Below, in pieces: positions 34,886-43,895 of a stretch of 64,000 nucleotides of DNA (positions are counted from its first letter, which is position 1; the number at the start of each line of letters is the position of its first letter). The notes beneath the pieces were generated by a model, which saw only the letters and a program-made list of their open reading frames with translations, searched no databases and was not told where the DNA came from. The position numbers were made by a program, and so were the translations under genes. Source of the DNA: Pedobacter sp. PACM 27299 (lineage in GTDB: Bacteria; Bacteroidota; Bacteroidia; Sphingobacteriales; Sphingobacteriaceae); contig NZ_CP012996.1 in the NCBI RefSeq assembly GCF_001412655.1, positions 2,542,001 through 2,606,000 on the forward strand. The letters run 5' to 3'.

Positions 34886-36187
34886 TTATTTTTCAATCGG
34901 TTTAATGCGCTTTAAAATCAATGACAATACCGATACATACACCACATAGGCGACAAATATATAATAACCTGGCTGCAAAGAGGTGTTGTTTTGCGTAACC
35001 GTCGACAGTAATTCTTCCTGTATATTTAAGCTCGACAGCTGACTTTGCAAAATGCCGTTTAAGCCAATATACGTCATCGCAATGCCAACCACCATAACAT
35101 CCGCCATATCCCATTTGCCTAAATCCAAGGCTAAAAACCTAACCAGTTTATGATCGGCATATTTTTCCCTTCCCCATATCAAGATGCCCTTACCCACCAT
35201 TCTTAATACCGGTAAAATGATCACGAAAAGCATAATCAGGACGCCAACCAATACTGAATCAGGTTTAGGCTGCTGAACTAAGGACTCAATTATGCCAATG
35301 ATACTCTTACTTTGAAAAAATAATACCTGGTTGTTAAAAGCCAGCTTTTCACTAAGCAGCGTGAAGTTCAAAGATTGAATGCGCGCGTCAACTTCTATGA
35401 TGGAAGCTGAGATACCTACCAATAAAAGTACAAATGCAAACAAAAGTGAGAGAATATATAGTGTCGTATGCAGACGCACCTGTTTTTTGAGGAACAACCA
35501 AAGACTGAGCGCCAGTAATAAACAGCCAATCATTGCATAGGTGTACTGGTATAGCAAAGTTTGAATAGTATTCAGTTTTGAATTGATGGTTTTCTCAAAG
35601 GCAGGGGTGTTATTGACATGGTACTTTTTATAAATATGCCTTTTCACGGTAACGCTGGCAGGCTCCGTATTGTCGAAAGTTTCCTTTTCCAGCTGGTCAA
35701 CTTTACTGCTGATGATGCTTTTTATCCTTTTCTTACTCGCAGGTTTATTGATTCTCTCTACTATCGTAGCCGCGAATGTGGGTACTTCAGCCTTGATTTC
35801 TTCCGGGTCAACGATCGCATTGAAAGCCAGTTTTTTGAGTTTGCCACCAATGCTCTTCTGTGGTTTGTTGACCTCAGCCACCGCCTGATCTACGAGACCG
35901 TTTAATTGTTTAGCAACCTTTTTCTGAAGCTCCTTTTTCTGCAAAGAGGTCATGTTAAACTCATTGACTTTTTCATCAACCACCGCAGCCATTTTCTCTC
36001 GCCATTGGTCCACAGATAAAATACCAAAGGTGATGTTGTTGGCCACACTGTAATCTGTTTTAATCTGCTGTTGCTGACTAGAAAGCGCAGACACACGGTA
36101 ACCAAACCAAGCTTCTGCGCAAAGCAGCAGCGTCAGGCCAGCTATAAGCAAAGATTTGGATAGGACTGTTTTTCTAGTGACTTTCAT
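34886..36187 (-). CDS. PqiA-like membrane protein (second of a tandem pair)
   Basis: This 433-residue protein has an N-terminal anchor (about 13-32) and a long soluble, Lys/Gln-rich helical part (about 35-210). Then come four to five membrane helices, including the PqiA-type block LGKWDMADVMVVGIAMTYIG near residue 350-370. PqiA proteins belong to lipid-transport (MCE) pathways in Proteobacteria; no MCE-domain gene is present here. Its start overlaps the upstream paralogue by 14 bp, so the two are co-transcribed and probably translationally coupled. The extra coiled region is not found in standard PqiA. Confidence 0.8.
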   Translation of the reverse strand: MKVTRKTVLSKSLLIAGLTLLLCAEAWFGYRVSALSSQQQQIKTDYSVANNITFGILSVDQWREKMAAVVDEKVNEFNMTSLQKKELQKKVAKQLNGLVDQAVAEVNKPQKSIGGKLKKLAFNAIVDPEEIKAEVPTFAATIVERINKPASKKRIKSIISSKVDQLEKETFDNTEPASVTVKRHIYKKYHVNNTPAFEKTINSKLNTIQTLLYQYTYAMIGCLLLALSLWLFLKKQVRLHTTLYILSLLFAFVLLLVGISASIIEVDARIQSLNFTLLSEKLAFNNQVLFFQSKSIIGIIESLVQQPKPDSVLVGVLIMLFVIILPVLRMVGKGILIWGREKYADHKLVRFLALDLGKWDMADVMVVGIAMTYIGLNGILQSQLSSLNIQEELLSTVTQNNTSLQPGYYIFVAYVVYVSVLSLILKRIKPIEK

Positions 36188-37493
36188 GCGGGGAAATGAA
36201 TTTTAGTATGGTCGATAACACAAGACCGTATAATACAAAACTGATAAATATGATAAATCCAGGCTGCAGCGCAGTATTGTTGGTAGTGATGACATTTAAA
36301 TCGTCACTTTTAATATTCAGGCTTTTCAATTGGCTGTCTAATAGTCCGTTTAAACCAATGTAAACCATCAATATTGCGATAACGATCACGTCTGCCATGC
36401 TCCATTTACCTGACTGAAAAGCGAAATACCTGATGATGCGGTTCTTAGCAATTTTCTTTTTGCTGAGGAGGTGAATGCCAGTCGCACTCAATTTCATGAT
36501 CGGGAAGAGGATGCTGAAAATTAAGATTAAAACCCCAACTAATATCGCATCCACAGCTGGCTGTGCGATCAATACACGGACCACATCCAGGATACTTTTG
36601 CTCTGAAAAAACAAAACCTGATTCTCAAAGACGACATGTTCCCCCAGTACCACAAAATCTACTGCCTTAATTCGTGCATCCACCTCAATCATAGAGGCTG
36701 TTAATCCTATAAATAATAGAATAAATGCGAACAGCAATGACATGATGAAAAGGGTGCCATATAAATCAGCCCGTTTTCTTAAAATCCACCAAAAGGATAA
36801 CACAATCGCAATGCAGCCCAGCATCGCAAAGGAGTAATTGTAAGTGGCAGTCCTGATCTGTGAAAGTGAGGAAATTAGTTTGCTGTTTAATTCCTCATTA
36901 GAAGAAGCCCCGTATTTTTTATAGATCTTTTCAGTCGCAGCCTTTGTCGCGGCTACAGTACTGTCCAGAAACTCCGCTCTCTCTAACGCATCAAACTTCG
37001 ACATCGCCACTTTGCTGAGCTGTTTTTTATTCTTGGGATTATATACTTTCGCAATGATTTCCTTTGATAAAGAAGGTGCCTTTTTCCTGAAGTTATCTGT
37101 GTTTACAAAACTCTTCACTAAAAATTTCTTAATCTTTCCATCAATAGTTTTTTTTGGCTTATTAATGAGCGCTTCCGCCTTATCAATCAGTGCAATGATG
37201 ATTTGCTCGACTTCCTTCTGCAAGTCTTTCTTTTGCTTTGGACTGAGGGTGAAATCACGGATCTGGTGACTGACAATCCCTGCTACCTTATCCCGCCATT
37301 GCTCTACAGAGAACAATCCCGAGCTTATATTATTGATATTGGAGTAGTCTTCCTTAATCTGTTCCTGCTGCTCTGAAAGCTGATGTAACTGGTACCCAAA
37401 ATATCCTTCAGCACTTAATAAAATTGCAAGGCCGAAAATCAGCAATAGCTTAGAAAAGGCTGGCTTTTTTTTGGAAATAGGAGGTTCATGCAT
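36174..37493 (-). CDS. PqiA-like membrane protein (first of a tandem pair)
   Basis: This 439-residue protein has the same layout as its downstream neighbour: N-terminal anchor, a charged helical domain with GLFSVEQWRDKVAGIVSHQI, and a membrane half with SGKWSMADVIVIAILMVYIG. The two proteins align end to end (matched segments such as SIIEVDARI/SMIEVDARI and NNTSLQPGYYIF/NNTALQPGFIIF), so they arose by tandem duplication. They may form a hetero-oligomer in the inner membrane. The 271 bp upstream (37494-37764) is A/T-rich without a gene. Confidence 0.8.
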   Translation of the reverse strand: MHEPPISKKKPAFSKLLLIFGLAILLSAEGYFGYQLHQLSEQQEQIKEDYSNINNISSGLFSVEQWRDKVAGIVSHQIRDFTLSPKQKKDLQKEVEQIIIALIDKAEALINKPKKTIDGKIKKFLVKSFVNTDNFRKKAPSLSKEIIAKVYNPKNKKQLSKVAMSKFDALERAEFLDSTVAATKAATEKIYKKYGASSNEELNSKLISSLSQIRTATYNYSFAMLGCIAIVLSFWWILRKRADLYGTLFIMSLLFAFILLFIGLTASMIEVDARIKAVDFVVLGEHVVFENQVLFFQSKSILDVVRVLIAQPAVDAILVGVLILIFSILFPIMKLSATGIHLLSKKKIAKNRIIRYFAFQSGKWSMADVIVIAILMVYIGLNGLLDSQLKSLNIKSDDLNVITTNNTALQPGFIIFISFVLYGLVLSTILKFISPHESH

Positions 37494-37764
37494 CGGCTTC
37501 GAAATGGACTTATTTTAATACTAAATTTAGAGGTGCTATTGCGCTGCCCTGGTTTGGAAATGTACCATACAGCAGCTATTTTATTTCTTCTGATGAACAA
37601 AGCCAGATTAGGATTTGTTTTAAATCCATTTAAATGAATTGAAATAATAAAAAGAAATTGAGCAAATATAAAAGGGTTAATAAATAGTGAAATATATAAA
37701 TATGCCTATCTTCCCCAGATGGCATTATAAATGCTTAAAGTATTATCTATAACCCATTAGATTT

Positions 37765-38760
37765 ATGAAAATTGCAGTTTTTAGTACGAACCAATATGAC
37801 GAAGATTTTTTAAGCCAATACAATACCGGCCATCAAATCACTTTTTTTAAAGTATCCCTTTCCGAAGAATCTGCAGTCTTAGCGGCTGGATTTGAAGCCA
37901 TTTGCATTTTCGTTAATGATGTTTTAAATAAACAGATCCTTGATAAATTACAGCAGTCCGGTTTAAAATTAGTGGTATTGCGCTGTGCAGGATTCAACAA
38001 TGTTGATGTCCAATATGCAGAACAATTACAGATTCCGGTTTTACGCGTTCCGGCCTATTCTCCAGAAGCAGTTGCCGAACATGCCATGGCGCTGATTTTA
38101 ACACTCAACCGCAAAACACATAAAGCCTATAACCGGGTTAGAGAAGGCAATTTCTCCCTGGAAAAGCTAATGGGTATAAATTTAAACCAGCGTAAAGTAG
38201 CCGTTATTGGAACAGGGAATATCGGACAAGCCTTCTGTCGGATATTGAAAGGTTTTGGTTGCCAGATTAAAGCCCATGATCCTTTCCCATCCCTCGAAAT
38301 GCAGGAGCTCGGAGTAAAATATGGCACCCTGCATGAAACACTGAAAGATGTGGATATCATTACATTGCACTGTCCGCTGACTGCCGATACCCAATATTTA
38401 ATCAATGAACAGCGCCTCAAATTGGTTAAACCCGGAGCAATGCTGATCAATACCAGTAGAGGTGGACTGATTGATACCAAAGCCGTTATTCTAGCCTTAA
38501 AGTCCGGTGGGATCGGTTCGCTTGGTCTGGATGTTTATGAACAGGAATCGGATTTCTTTTTTCATGATTTTTCAGAATCAATCATTCAAGATGAACAACT
38601 GAGCCAATTGATTTCTTTCCCAAATGTATTGATCACGGGTCATCAGGGATTCTTGACGCAGGAAGCCCTGACAGAAATCGCTAAAGTGACTTTTGGTAAT
38701 ATTGATGCTTTCCAAACCGGATCACCATTGGTCAATCGTATTGTAAAGGAAGGATCTTGA
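37765..38760 (+). CDS. ldhA: D-2-hydroxyacid dehydrogenase (D-lactate dehydrogenase)
   Basis: The 331-residue enzyme has the NAD motif G149-T-G-N-I-G154, R232 in NTSRGG, the acidic DVYEQE (256-261) and catalytic H293 in TGHQGFLT. The DVYEQE-SDFFFHD insertion after the acidic residue matches fermentative LdhA rather than phosphoglycerate dehydrogenase. It interconverts pyruvate and D-lactate with NADH in the cytoplasm. Single gene. Confidence 0.93.
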   Translation: MKIAVFSTNQYDEDFLSQYNTGHQITFFKVSLSEESAVLAAGFEAICIFVNDVLNKQILDKLQQSGLKLVVLRCAGFNNVDVQYAEQLQIPVLRVPAYSPEAVAEHAMALILTLNRKTHKAYNRVREGNFSLEKLMGINLNQRKVAVIGTGNIGQAFCRILKGFGCQIKAHDPFPSLEMQELGVKYGTLHETLKDVDIITLHCPLTADTQYLINEQRLKLVKPGAMLINTSRGGLIDTKAVILALKSGGIGSLGLDVYEQESDFFFHDFSESIIQDEQLSQLISFPNVLITGHQGFLTQEALTEIAKVTFGNIDAFQTGSPLVNRIVKEGS

Positions 38761-38814
38761 TCCTAACCTTTACAATAGCTGCCCTGTTATGAAATGCCTT
38801 AAGCATATACTAAT

Positions 38815-39642
38815 TTATTGCTTTGAAACTAGCCTTCGTGCTTCGGCCGACTGATTTTCAGATTGACCCAGCTTCCAATAGGAGTAGGCCTTCCAGTCAT
38901 TTCTGCTCAGCTCTGGCTGGGCTCTCAGGAAATGCTGAATTTCAATGATCGCCTGAGACTCGGCAGCAGCAAAAAGAAATTTGGTTCCATGGCTAGGGAA
39001 CTTTGCCCAACGGAATACCTCCGGAAGGCTGGAGCCCAGACCCGGCGTTGGATTGAATAGCCAAACTACGTTTACGCCTGCTGGGTGTTTCAGCTCCATT
39101 ACATCTTCCGGTCCCTGAACTTCAATCAGCACTTCGCCAATAGCATCGTCCTGCATAGATTCCAACAGTACGCTGATGACTGGCAGGGCAGTATGATCTC
39201 CAGCAAAAAGGTACCAATCGGCACGCTGAAAAATCTTTTTCTCCTTTTTTTTCATCATTACGCCTAGCTGATCGCCTATTTCGGCTGAAATTGCCCAGGC
39301 AGAGGCAGGCCCTTCCTCACCATGTGCAACAAATTCAATGGTCATTTCCTGTTTTTCCAGGTTTAGGTTTCGTAAGGTATACGTTCTCATAACCCCTGCT
39401 GCAGCTTCATTGTGTGTACTGGCAGCTGCTCCAGGAGCTGGAAAAATAACCGTTTTAGTACCTCTGGCAGGGATCAATAGCTTATTATTGTCGCCAACCT
39501 CCGCGTTTTTAAAGTTTTTCAAGTCCTCACCCTCTAAAACCACACTGATGTAGTGTGGGCTGAGAAAAGTTTTTGATTTTATAGTCAGTACGGCCCTCAT
39601 CAATTCAGGCTTCATTTTTTCTTGCTTCATATGGTCATTCAT
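38815..39642 (-). CDS. siderophore-interacting protein (NAD(P)H-dependent ferric-chelate reductase)
   Basis: I use the ATG at 39642; another ATG at 39630 is possible, and the longer frame to 39678 looks like leader sequence. About 275 residues. A FAD-binding half (about 10-135) contains the flavin motif RTYTLRN. The SIP domain follows: WYLFAGDHTALPVISVLLES, VNVVWLFNPTPGLGSSLPEV, FLFAAAESQAIIEIQHFLRA and the C-terminal AYSYWKLGQSE. These proteins release iron from ferric siderophores in the cytoplasm. Divergent from an AraC-type gene, with 114 bp between starts, which may regulate it. Confidence 0.92.
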   Translation of the reverse strand: MNDHMKQEKMKPELMRAVLTIKSKTFLSPHYISVVLEGEDLKNFKNAEVGDNNKLLIPARGTKTVIFPAPGAAASTHNEAAAGVMRTYTLRNLNLEKQEMTIEFVAHGEEGPASAWAISAEIGDQLGVMMKKKEKKIFQRADWYLFAGDHTALPVISVLLESMQDDAIGEVLIEVQGPEDVMELKHPAGVNVVWLFNPTPGLGSSLPEVFRWAKFPSHGTKFLFAAAESQAIIEIQHFLRAQPELSRNDWKAYSYWKLGQSENQSAEARRLVSKQ

Positions 39643-39755
39643 AATAGCGCAAAGGTAGATCAGGCAAAAGCTATGCATTTGTACATTTCTAATAAAAATT
39701 GGTACTTTTCATATATTATTATGGTTTAAAGTGTTGTTATTTATACCTTTAATCT

Positions 39756-40592
39756 ATGAGGTCTTTAAGGCAATTCAGTGCAGTAAATGTGCAGCGTGTT
39801 ATTTTTAATGAAGGTGCAGAGCAGGATGTAGTCAACGACTTTTACGAGTTCCTCTATATTTGTTCAGGAGCGGGTAAATTGAGAAAGGACGGGCAGGAAG
39901 TCAGCTTTAAAAATGGTGATATCTTTTTTATCAACCGTAGGAAGGAATACTATATTTCGGCGGATACTGAGGTAGAACTGATCACGATCCGATTTACCGA
40001 GGCTGGAAAAAGGGTGCTCAGGAGCCTGACTGACCAAAATAGTAATGTCATCGTTTCAGTTTCTAAAATTAAGTCTTCAAAAAACTTAAAAGTTCGATTG
40101 CAAAATGAGGACCTCGCACTTGCCGAAAAAATAGTTTTCCTGATGCTGGACATGAATCAACATCCTGAAAAAAATGAGAACTTGTTTTATTTTCAACTAC
40201 TCAGCCTTATTGCTATCATTGAACGCAACCTTTCCTTCGGGGAGATTAAAAATGAGAAAAACTCAGGTCCGCAGTTAATTGATAAAATCCTAAAGCACAT
40301 CCATAAAAATTTAAAAGATCCGAAAATGCTAAGCCTTTCTTATATGGCTGAAACTTTTCGAATGCCATTGCATCAGTTGCCTATTTATTTTAAACAGGAA
40401 ATGGGCATTTCGATTAAAGGATATATAGGTCGTGAGAGATTAACTGCCACAGCTTATTTGTTAACCCATACTGCCGATACCATTTCACAAATCTGCCGCT
40501 CATTTGGCTATGCCGATGAAAGTCATTTTTATAAGCGCTTTAAAAAGGAGTATGGTTTGAGCCCATCTGACTATCGGTTGAAGGCATGCTGA
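39756..40592 (+). CDS. AraC family transcriptional regulator
   Basis: The 278-residue protein has an N-terminal cupin-like sensing domain (about 1-150; FLYICSGAGKLRKDGQEVSF, DIFFINRRKEYYISADTEVE) and a C-terminal double helix-turn-helix (about 185-278; LSYMAETFRMPLHQLPIYFK, ICRSFGYADESHFYKRFKKE, LSPSDYRLKAC). It probably controls the divergent siderophore-interacting protein gene. Cytoplasmic. Confidence 0.93.
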   Translation: MRSLRQFSAVNVQRVIFNEGAEQDVVNDFYEFLYICSGAGKLRKDGQEVSFKNGDIFFINRRKEYYISADTEVELITIRFTEAGKRVLRSLTDQNSNVIVSVSKIKSSKNLKVRLQNEDLALAEKIVFLMLDMNQHPEKNENLFYFQLLSLIAIIERNLSFGEIKNEKNSGPQLIDKILKHIHKNLKDPKMLSLSYMAETFRMPLHQLPIYFKQEMGISIKGYIGRERLTATAYLLTHTADTISQICRSFGYADESHFYKRFKKEYGLSPSDYRLKAC

Positions 40593-40698
40593 TGAAATAA
40601 ACGATGTTTATATAAATGGTATGTGTATAATTGCAGCCCCTTAATTAAAGGTGCCAAACTACTGAAAAACTGATGGTCGACTTGAATAAAACGAAATA

Positions 40699-41391
40699 AT
40701 GATTGATAACGACACGAAAAGACTCTCCCGTTTAACCGCAATTTTGACTCAATTACAAACACGGCGTACACTGACGGCAACTGAACTGGCCAAAAAGTTT
40801 TTAGTAAGTACCAGGACCATATATAGAGATATAAGAGCGCTGGAGCAGGCTGGCGTACCTGTTTTAACGGAAGAAGGGAAAGGCTATAGATTGATGGAAG
40901 GCTATCGTGTTCCGCCAGTTATGTTTACCGAAAAACAGGCTAATGCTCTTATTCTCGCCGAACAATTGGTGCTTAAAAACAAAGATACCTCATTTGTAAA
41001 TGACTATATCGAGGCTGTAGAGAAGGTCAAAGCAGTGTTGGGCTATAATGTTAAAGATAAAGCGATGTTACTTGCTGAACGCACCCGTTTTGAACTAAAT
41101 GTAAAAAGCGCAAAAAGCAGTAATAACCTGTCCGATCTTCAACTTGCCCTAACCAATTTTCTTGTCATTAAAATTGAATATATAAATGAAGCTGGAAGTA
41201 TCTCTGATCGATTCATAGAGCCCTTTGCTTTAGTCAGCACAACAGAAAATTGGTTGTTGATTGCATGGTGCCGCCTGCGCACTGAATTTAGATACTTTCG
41301 GATAGATAGAATCCGAAAACTGGACATCCTCGATGAGAAATTCAATCCACATCAGATGACTTTACAGCAGTATTTCGATAAATACTATTAA
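40699..41391 (+). CDS. YafY/WYL family transcriptional regulator
   Basis: This 230-residue protein has an HTH_11 winged helix (about 8-65; ILTQLQTRRTLTATELAKKF, STRTIYRDIRALEQAGVPVL) followed by a WYL-type domain (about 140-230; LVIKIEYINEAGSISDRFIE, LIAWCRLRTEFRYFRIDRIR). Such regulators usually control a neighbouring gene in response to a small ligand. The RidA gene lies 92 bp downstream on the same strand, with a candidate operator between them. Confidence 0.94.
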   Translation: MIDNDTKRLSRLTAILTQLQTRRTLTATELAKKFLVSTRTIYRDIRALEQAGVPVLTEEGKGYRLMEGYRVPPVMFTEKQANALILAEQLVLKNKDTSFVNDYIEAVEKVKAVLGYNVKDKAMLLAERTRFELNVKSAKSSNNLSDLQLALTNFLVIKIEYINEAGSISDRFIEPFALVSTTENWLLIAWCRLRTEFRYFRIDRIRKLDILDEKFNPHQMTLQQYFDKYY

Positions 41392-41405
41392 TTAGTTTTA
41401 ACCCC

Positions 41406-41421
41406 TGACATAGGATTGTCA
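41406..41421. promoter_or_regulatory. dyad TGACA-N6-TGTCA, candidate YafY operator
   Basis: TGACA (41406-41410) and TGTCA (41417-41421) form a perfect inverted repeat around TAGGAT, 15 bp after the yafY-like stop and 63 bp before the RidA start. The placement fits a site through which the WYL regulator controls the RidA gene. Inference from position and symmetry only. Confidence 0.4.
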
Positions 41422-41483
41422 TCCGCCCCGCTGATTTTTGTGGTGTTAATACTTAAATATTACTTAAACAAAAACAATTTAAA

Positions 41484-41876
41484 ATGCAAAAGCGAACAAT
41501 CGATTCATGGAAATGGGCTGAAGGCACCAACTCAGTACAAGCCGTAGAAATTAAACAATGTGAAGGAACCCTTTATTGCTCTGGTCAGGTGGCTATTGAT
41601 GCAAATGGAATACCAAGCAGTGGTAATATGAGAGAACAATTTATCCAAACCACACAGAATTTAGAACAATTAATCAAAGAATCTGGTTACGAATGCAATG
41701 GAATTGTAAGGTTAAATGTATATACCACTTCAAATAACGAGTTTTTCAGTTCTTGTGTTGACCTTTATCAGGGCTGGATCCAAAAGCACAATATTAAACA
41801 AGCGACAACACTGATTGAAGTGGCAGGATTATTTGCGGGTTTAACCATAGAATTGGAAGCTACGGTAGTAAAATAA
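41484..41876 (+). CDS. RidA family protein
   Basis: This 130-residue chorismate-mutase-like trimer protein has the family signals LYCSGQVAID, QTTQNLEQLIKESGYE, VRLNVYTTSNNEFF and the C-terminal TLIEVAGLFAGLTIELEATV. The usual active-site arginine of true RidA (in the R-x-P/AVG-V context) is replaced near TLIEVAGL, so imine-deaminase activity is uncertain. Located after the YafY regulator and 8 bp before the YdeI-type gene, so the two are probably an operon. Confidence 0.88.
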   Translation: MQKRTIDSWKWAEGTNSVQAVEIKQCEGTLYCSGQVAIDANGIPSSGNMREQFIQTTQNLEQLIKESGYECNGIVRLNVYTTSNNEFFSSCVDLYQGWIQKHNIKQATTLIEVAGLFAGLTIELEATVVK

Positions 41877-41884
41877 TATAGTTT

Positions 41885-42442
41885 ATGCAAAAAATGGAGA
41901 TAACGCGTATTTGTCCAGAAAGCAGAAGTGCATGGAGACAGTGGTTAGCCCAAAACTCAATTGATAAACAAGCCGTATGGCTTGTTTATTACAAAAAGAA
42001 ATCCGAATCAACAACCATTACCTGGAACGATGCTGTGGAGGAAGCCCTTTGTTTTGGCTGGATAGATGGTGTCAGAAAAACTATTGATGCCGATACATTC
42101 ATGCAATACTTCTGTAAAAGAAAGGCTAAAAGTACCTGGTCAAAGATCAATAAGTTAAAAGTTCAGTCCCTGATTGAACAGGGGATTTTTACTCCTGCAG
42201 GTCATAAAAGCGTAGAGATCGCAAAAAGCAATGGATCCTGGTCAATTTTAGACGATGTAGAAGAATTGATCATCCCCTTAGATCTGGAAAAAGAATTTGA
42301 ATCCAGACCAGGGTCAAAGGAACTCTTCTTAAGTCTTTCTAAATCTAAAAAGAAGGAAATTTTGCAGTCGCTGGTCCTTGCTCGTAGACCAGAAACGAGG
42401 CAAGCAAGAATTATTAAGATGGTCGAACTGATCCGTGGTTAG
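41885..42442 (+). CDS. YdeI family protein (DUF1801-type, OmpD-associated family)
   Basis: The 185-residue protein has the YdeI pattern: SRSAWRQWLAQNSIDKQAVW, LVYYKKKS, TWNDAVEEALCFGWIDGVRK, KRKAKSTWSKINKLKVQSLI and the C-terminal ARRPETRQARIIKMVE. The name OmpD-associated is historical; function is unknown. It follows the RidA gene by 8 bp and is convergent with the acyltransferase gene. Confidence 0.9.
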   Translation: MQKMEITRICPESRSAWRQWLAQNSIDKQAVWLVYYKKKSESTTITWNDAVEEALCFGWIDGVRKTIDADTFMQYFCKRKAKSTWSKINKLKVQSLIEQGIFTPAGHKSVEIAKSNGSWSILDDVEELIIPLDLEKEFESRPGSKELFLSLSKSKKKEILQSLVLARRPETRQARIIKMVELIRG

Positions 42443-42455
42443 TGCTTAGCCCATC

Positions 42456-43568
42456 TTATCCCAGCTTTTTTCTCAGCCATTTGCGAACCGGTTCATCATA
42501 CCATTTCAAACTTGCATACGCCAAAATAATACTGCCAATCAAGATCAATAAGGCATAAGGCCAGGCTTGCAGGATAGTAATGCCTTTATGGTTGCTGATC
42601 CAGGCGACGTAAAAATAAACCAGCGGATAATGTACCAGGTAAAGCGGGTAAGAGATGTCTCCTAAGAATTTGCAGATCTTATGCTCATTCTGTGAATGTA
42701 CCAGGCTACTGGCACCCAGATAAACGATGAGCGGAAAAATGATAATGACACATACTGATTCATAAATTCCATTCATCCAAAGGTGCTCAGTACCACCTAT
42801 GCGTGGCATATATAATACGATGGCGATCATGAGGCTGCACCATAAAAATGCATGTTTAATCCTGGTGGGTTTCGCCATTCTTGAAAGTAGCAGACCTGCA
42901 AAAAAGGGAAACATCATCCGGGTCATACCTATACGAACCTGTTCAGTAGTCAGCGTCCAACCGCCACTGAGATCTCCATTGGGGCTGCTGATCGCCAAAT
43001 GAGCGAGCGCTATAGCCGCAATCAACACCAAAATCCCCAATGCTGTTTTTGAGAACTTCCTGACGCCGACAGCATAGAGGATATTAGCGATGTATTCAAA
43101 GAACAATGACCAGCCAACGCTATTGAGTGGGTGCATTTCTTGCCAGCCTCGTATGTCCATTGATAAGGGAATAGGCAGCACAGTATAACCGATGAGCATC
43201 ACCAGCAGCATTTTCCAAATGGGAACAGTATGAATGAGCGGCCAGATCGTTGAATCTGTATAATAAAACCCGATTGCACCGAGCGTCATGCCCAATATTA
43301 CCATCGGCTGAAGCCTTTCGATCCTCCGTTTAAAAAAAGTACCGATGGTCATTTTTTGCCAGCGGTCGTCATAAGCATAACCGATCACAAAGCCAGACAA
43401 CAGAAAGAAAAAGTCGACAGCCAGATAGCCATGGTTGACCAGGATATCCAGGTGCCCCGTTCCTAATGGCTCGGCCAGGTGAAAGGTGACTACGATGATG
43501 GCTGCGACGCCACGTAATCCATCTAATATTGGATAATGCGGTTTTACGGAAAGGGAATTGTGATTCAT
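42456..43568 (-). CDS. acyltransferase 3 family membrane protein (OafA/YrhL type)
   Basis: This 370-residue multi-spanning protein has the acyltransferase 3 (PF01757) marks: YPILDGLRGVAAIIVVTFHL with the catalytic-type His, YLAVDFFFLLSGFVIGYAYD, RRIERLQPMVILGM, and a late LGDISYPLYLVHYPLVYFYV. About ten membrane helices. It transfers acyl groups such as acetate to extracytoplasmic glycans, lipids or peptides; the acceptor is unknown. Single gene. Confidence 0.93.
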   Translation of the reverse strand: MNHNSLSVKPHYPILDGLRGVAAIIVVTFHLAEPLGTGHLDILVNHGYLAVDFFFLLSGFVIGYAYDDRWQKMTIGTFFKRRIERLQPMVILGMTLGAIGFYYTDSTIWPLIHTVPIWKMLLVMLIGYTVLPIPLSMDIRGWQEMHPLNSVGWSLFFEYIANILYAVGVRKFSKTALGILVLIAAIALAHLAISSPNGDLSGGWTLTTEQVRIGMTRMMFPFFAGLLLSRMAKPTRIKHAFLWCSLMIAIVLYMPRIGGTEHLWMNGIYESVCVIIIFPLIVYLGASSLVHSQNEHKICKFLGDISYPLYLVHYPLVYFYVAWISNHKGITILQAWPYALLILIGSIILAYASLKWYDEPVRKWLRKKLG

Positions 43569-43895
43569 TGTTTTTTGGATATGGAACCTGGTGTTTATGA
43601 ATGGTGCAAAAGTCCAGCGTGTCCATCTGTTTGTTAGATTGCCGTTTATAAGTTGTTGTTAATCGACTTGTGAAACTAGTTAAATAAAATAGCTTGATTT
43701 GATCAAATAGTCTCAAAATCCCGATAAATAGTCTCATTTCTATTTGTAACTGAGGAGGGAGCTACACAATTCGCGTTATTCAAACATGCAATTCAACTAC
43801 AAATAAACGGGAATATGTATCATACAATCCTCCTTTTGTATAATGCTTAGGCTGCATGGCTGCGATACCTTTGCTTTATCAAAAAACATATTCTA
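43569..43895. promoter_or_regulatory. divergent promoter region, acyltransferase and SDR genes
   Basis: The 327-bp gap has no credible gene. A consensus -7 box TACCTTTG lies at 43866-43873, 23 bp before the SDR start. An upstream TTTG at 43835-43838 is 27 bp away, longer than the usual spacing. Nothing else stands out. Confidence 0.4.

Noticed and set aside
43369..43737. 122-codon minus-strand open frame over the acyltransferase start
   Set aside because: Mostly an alternative frame of the acyltransferase N-terminus; no domain.
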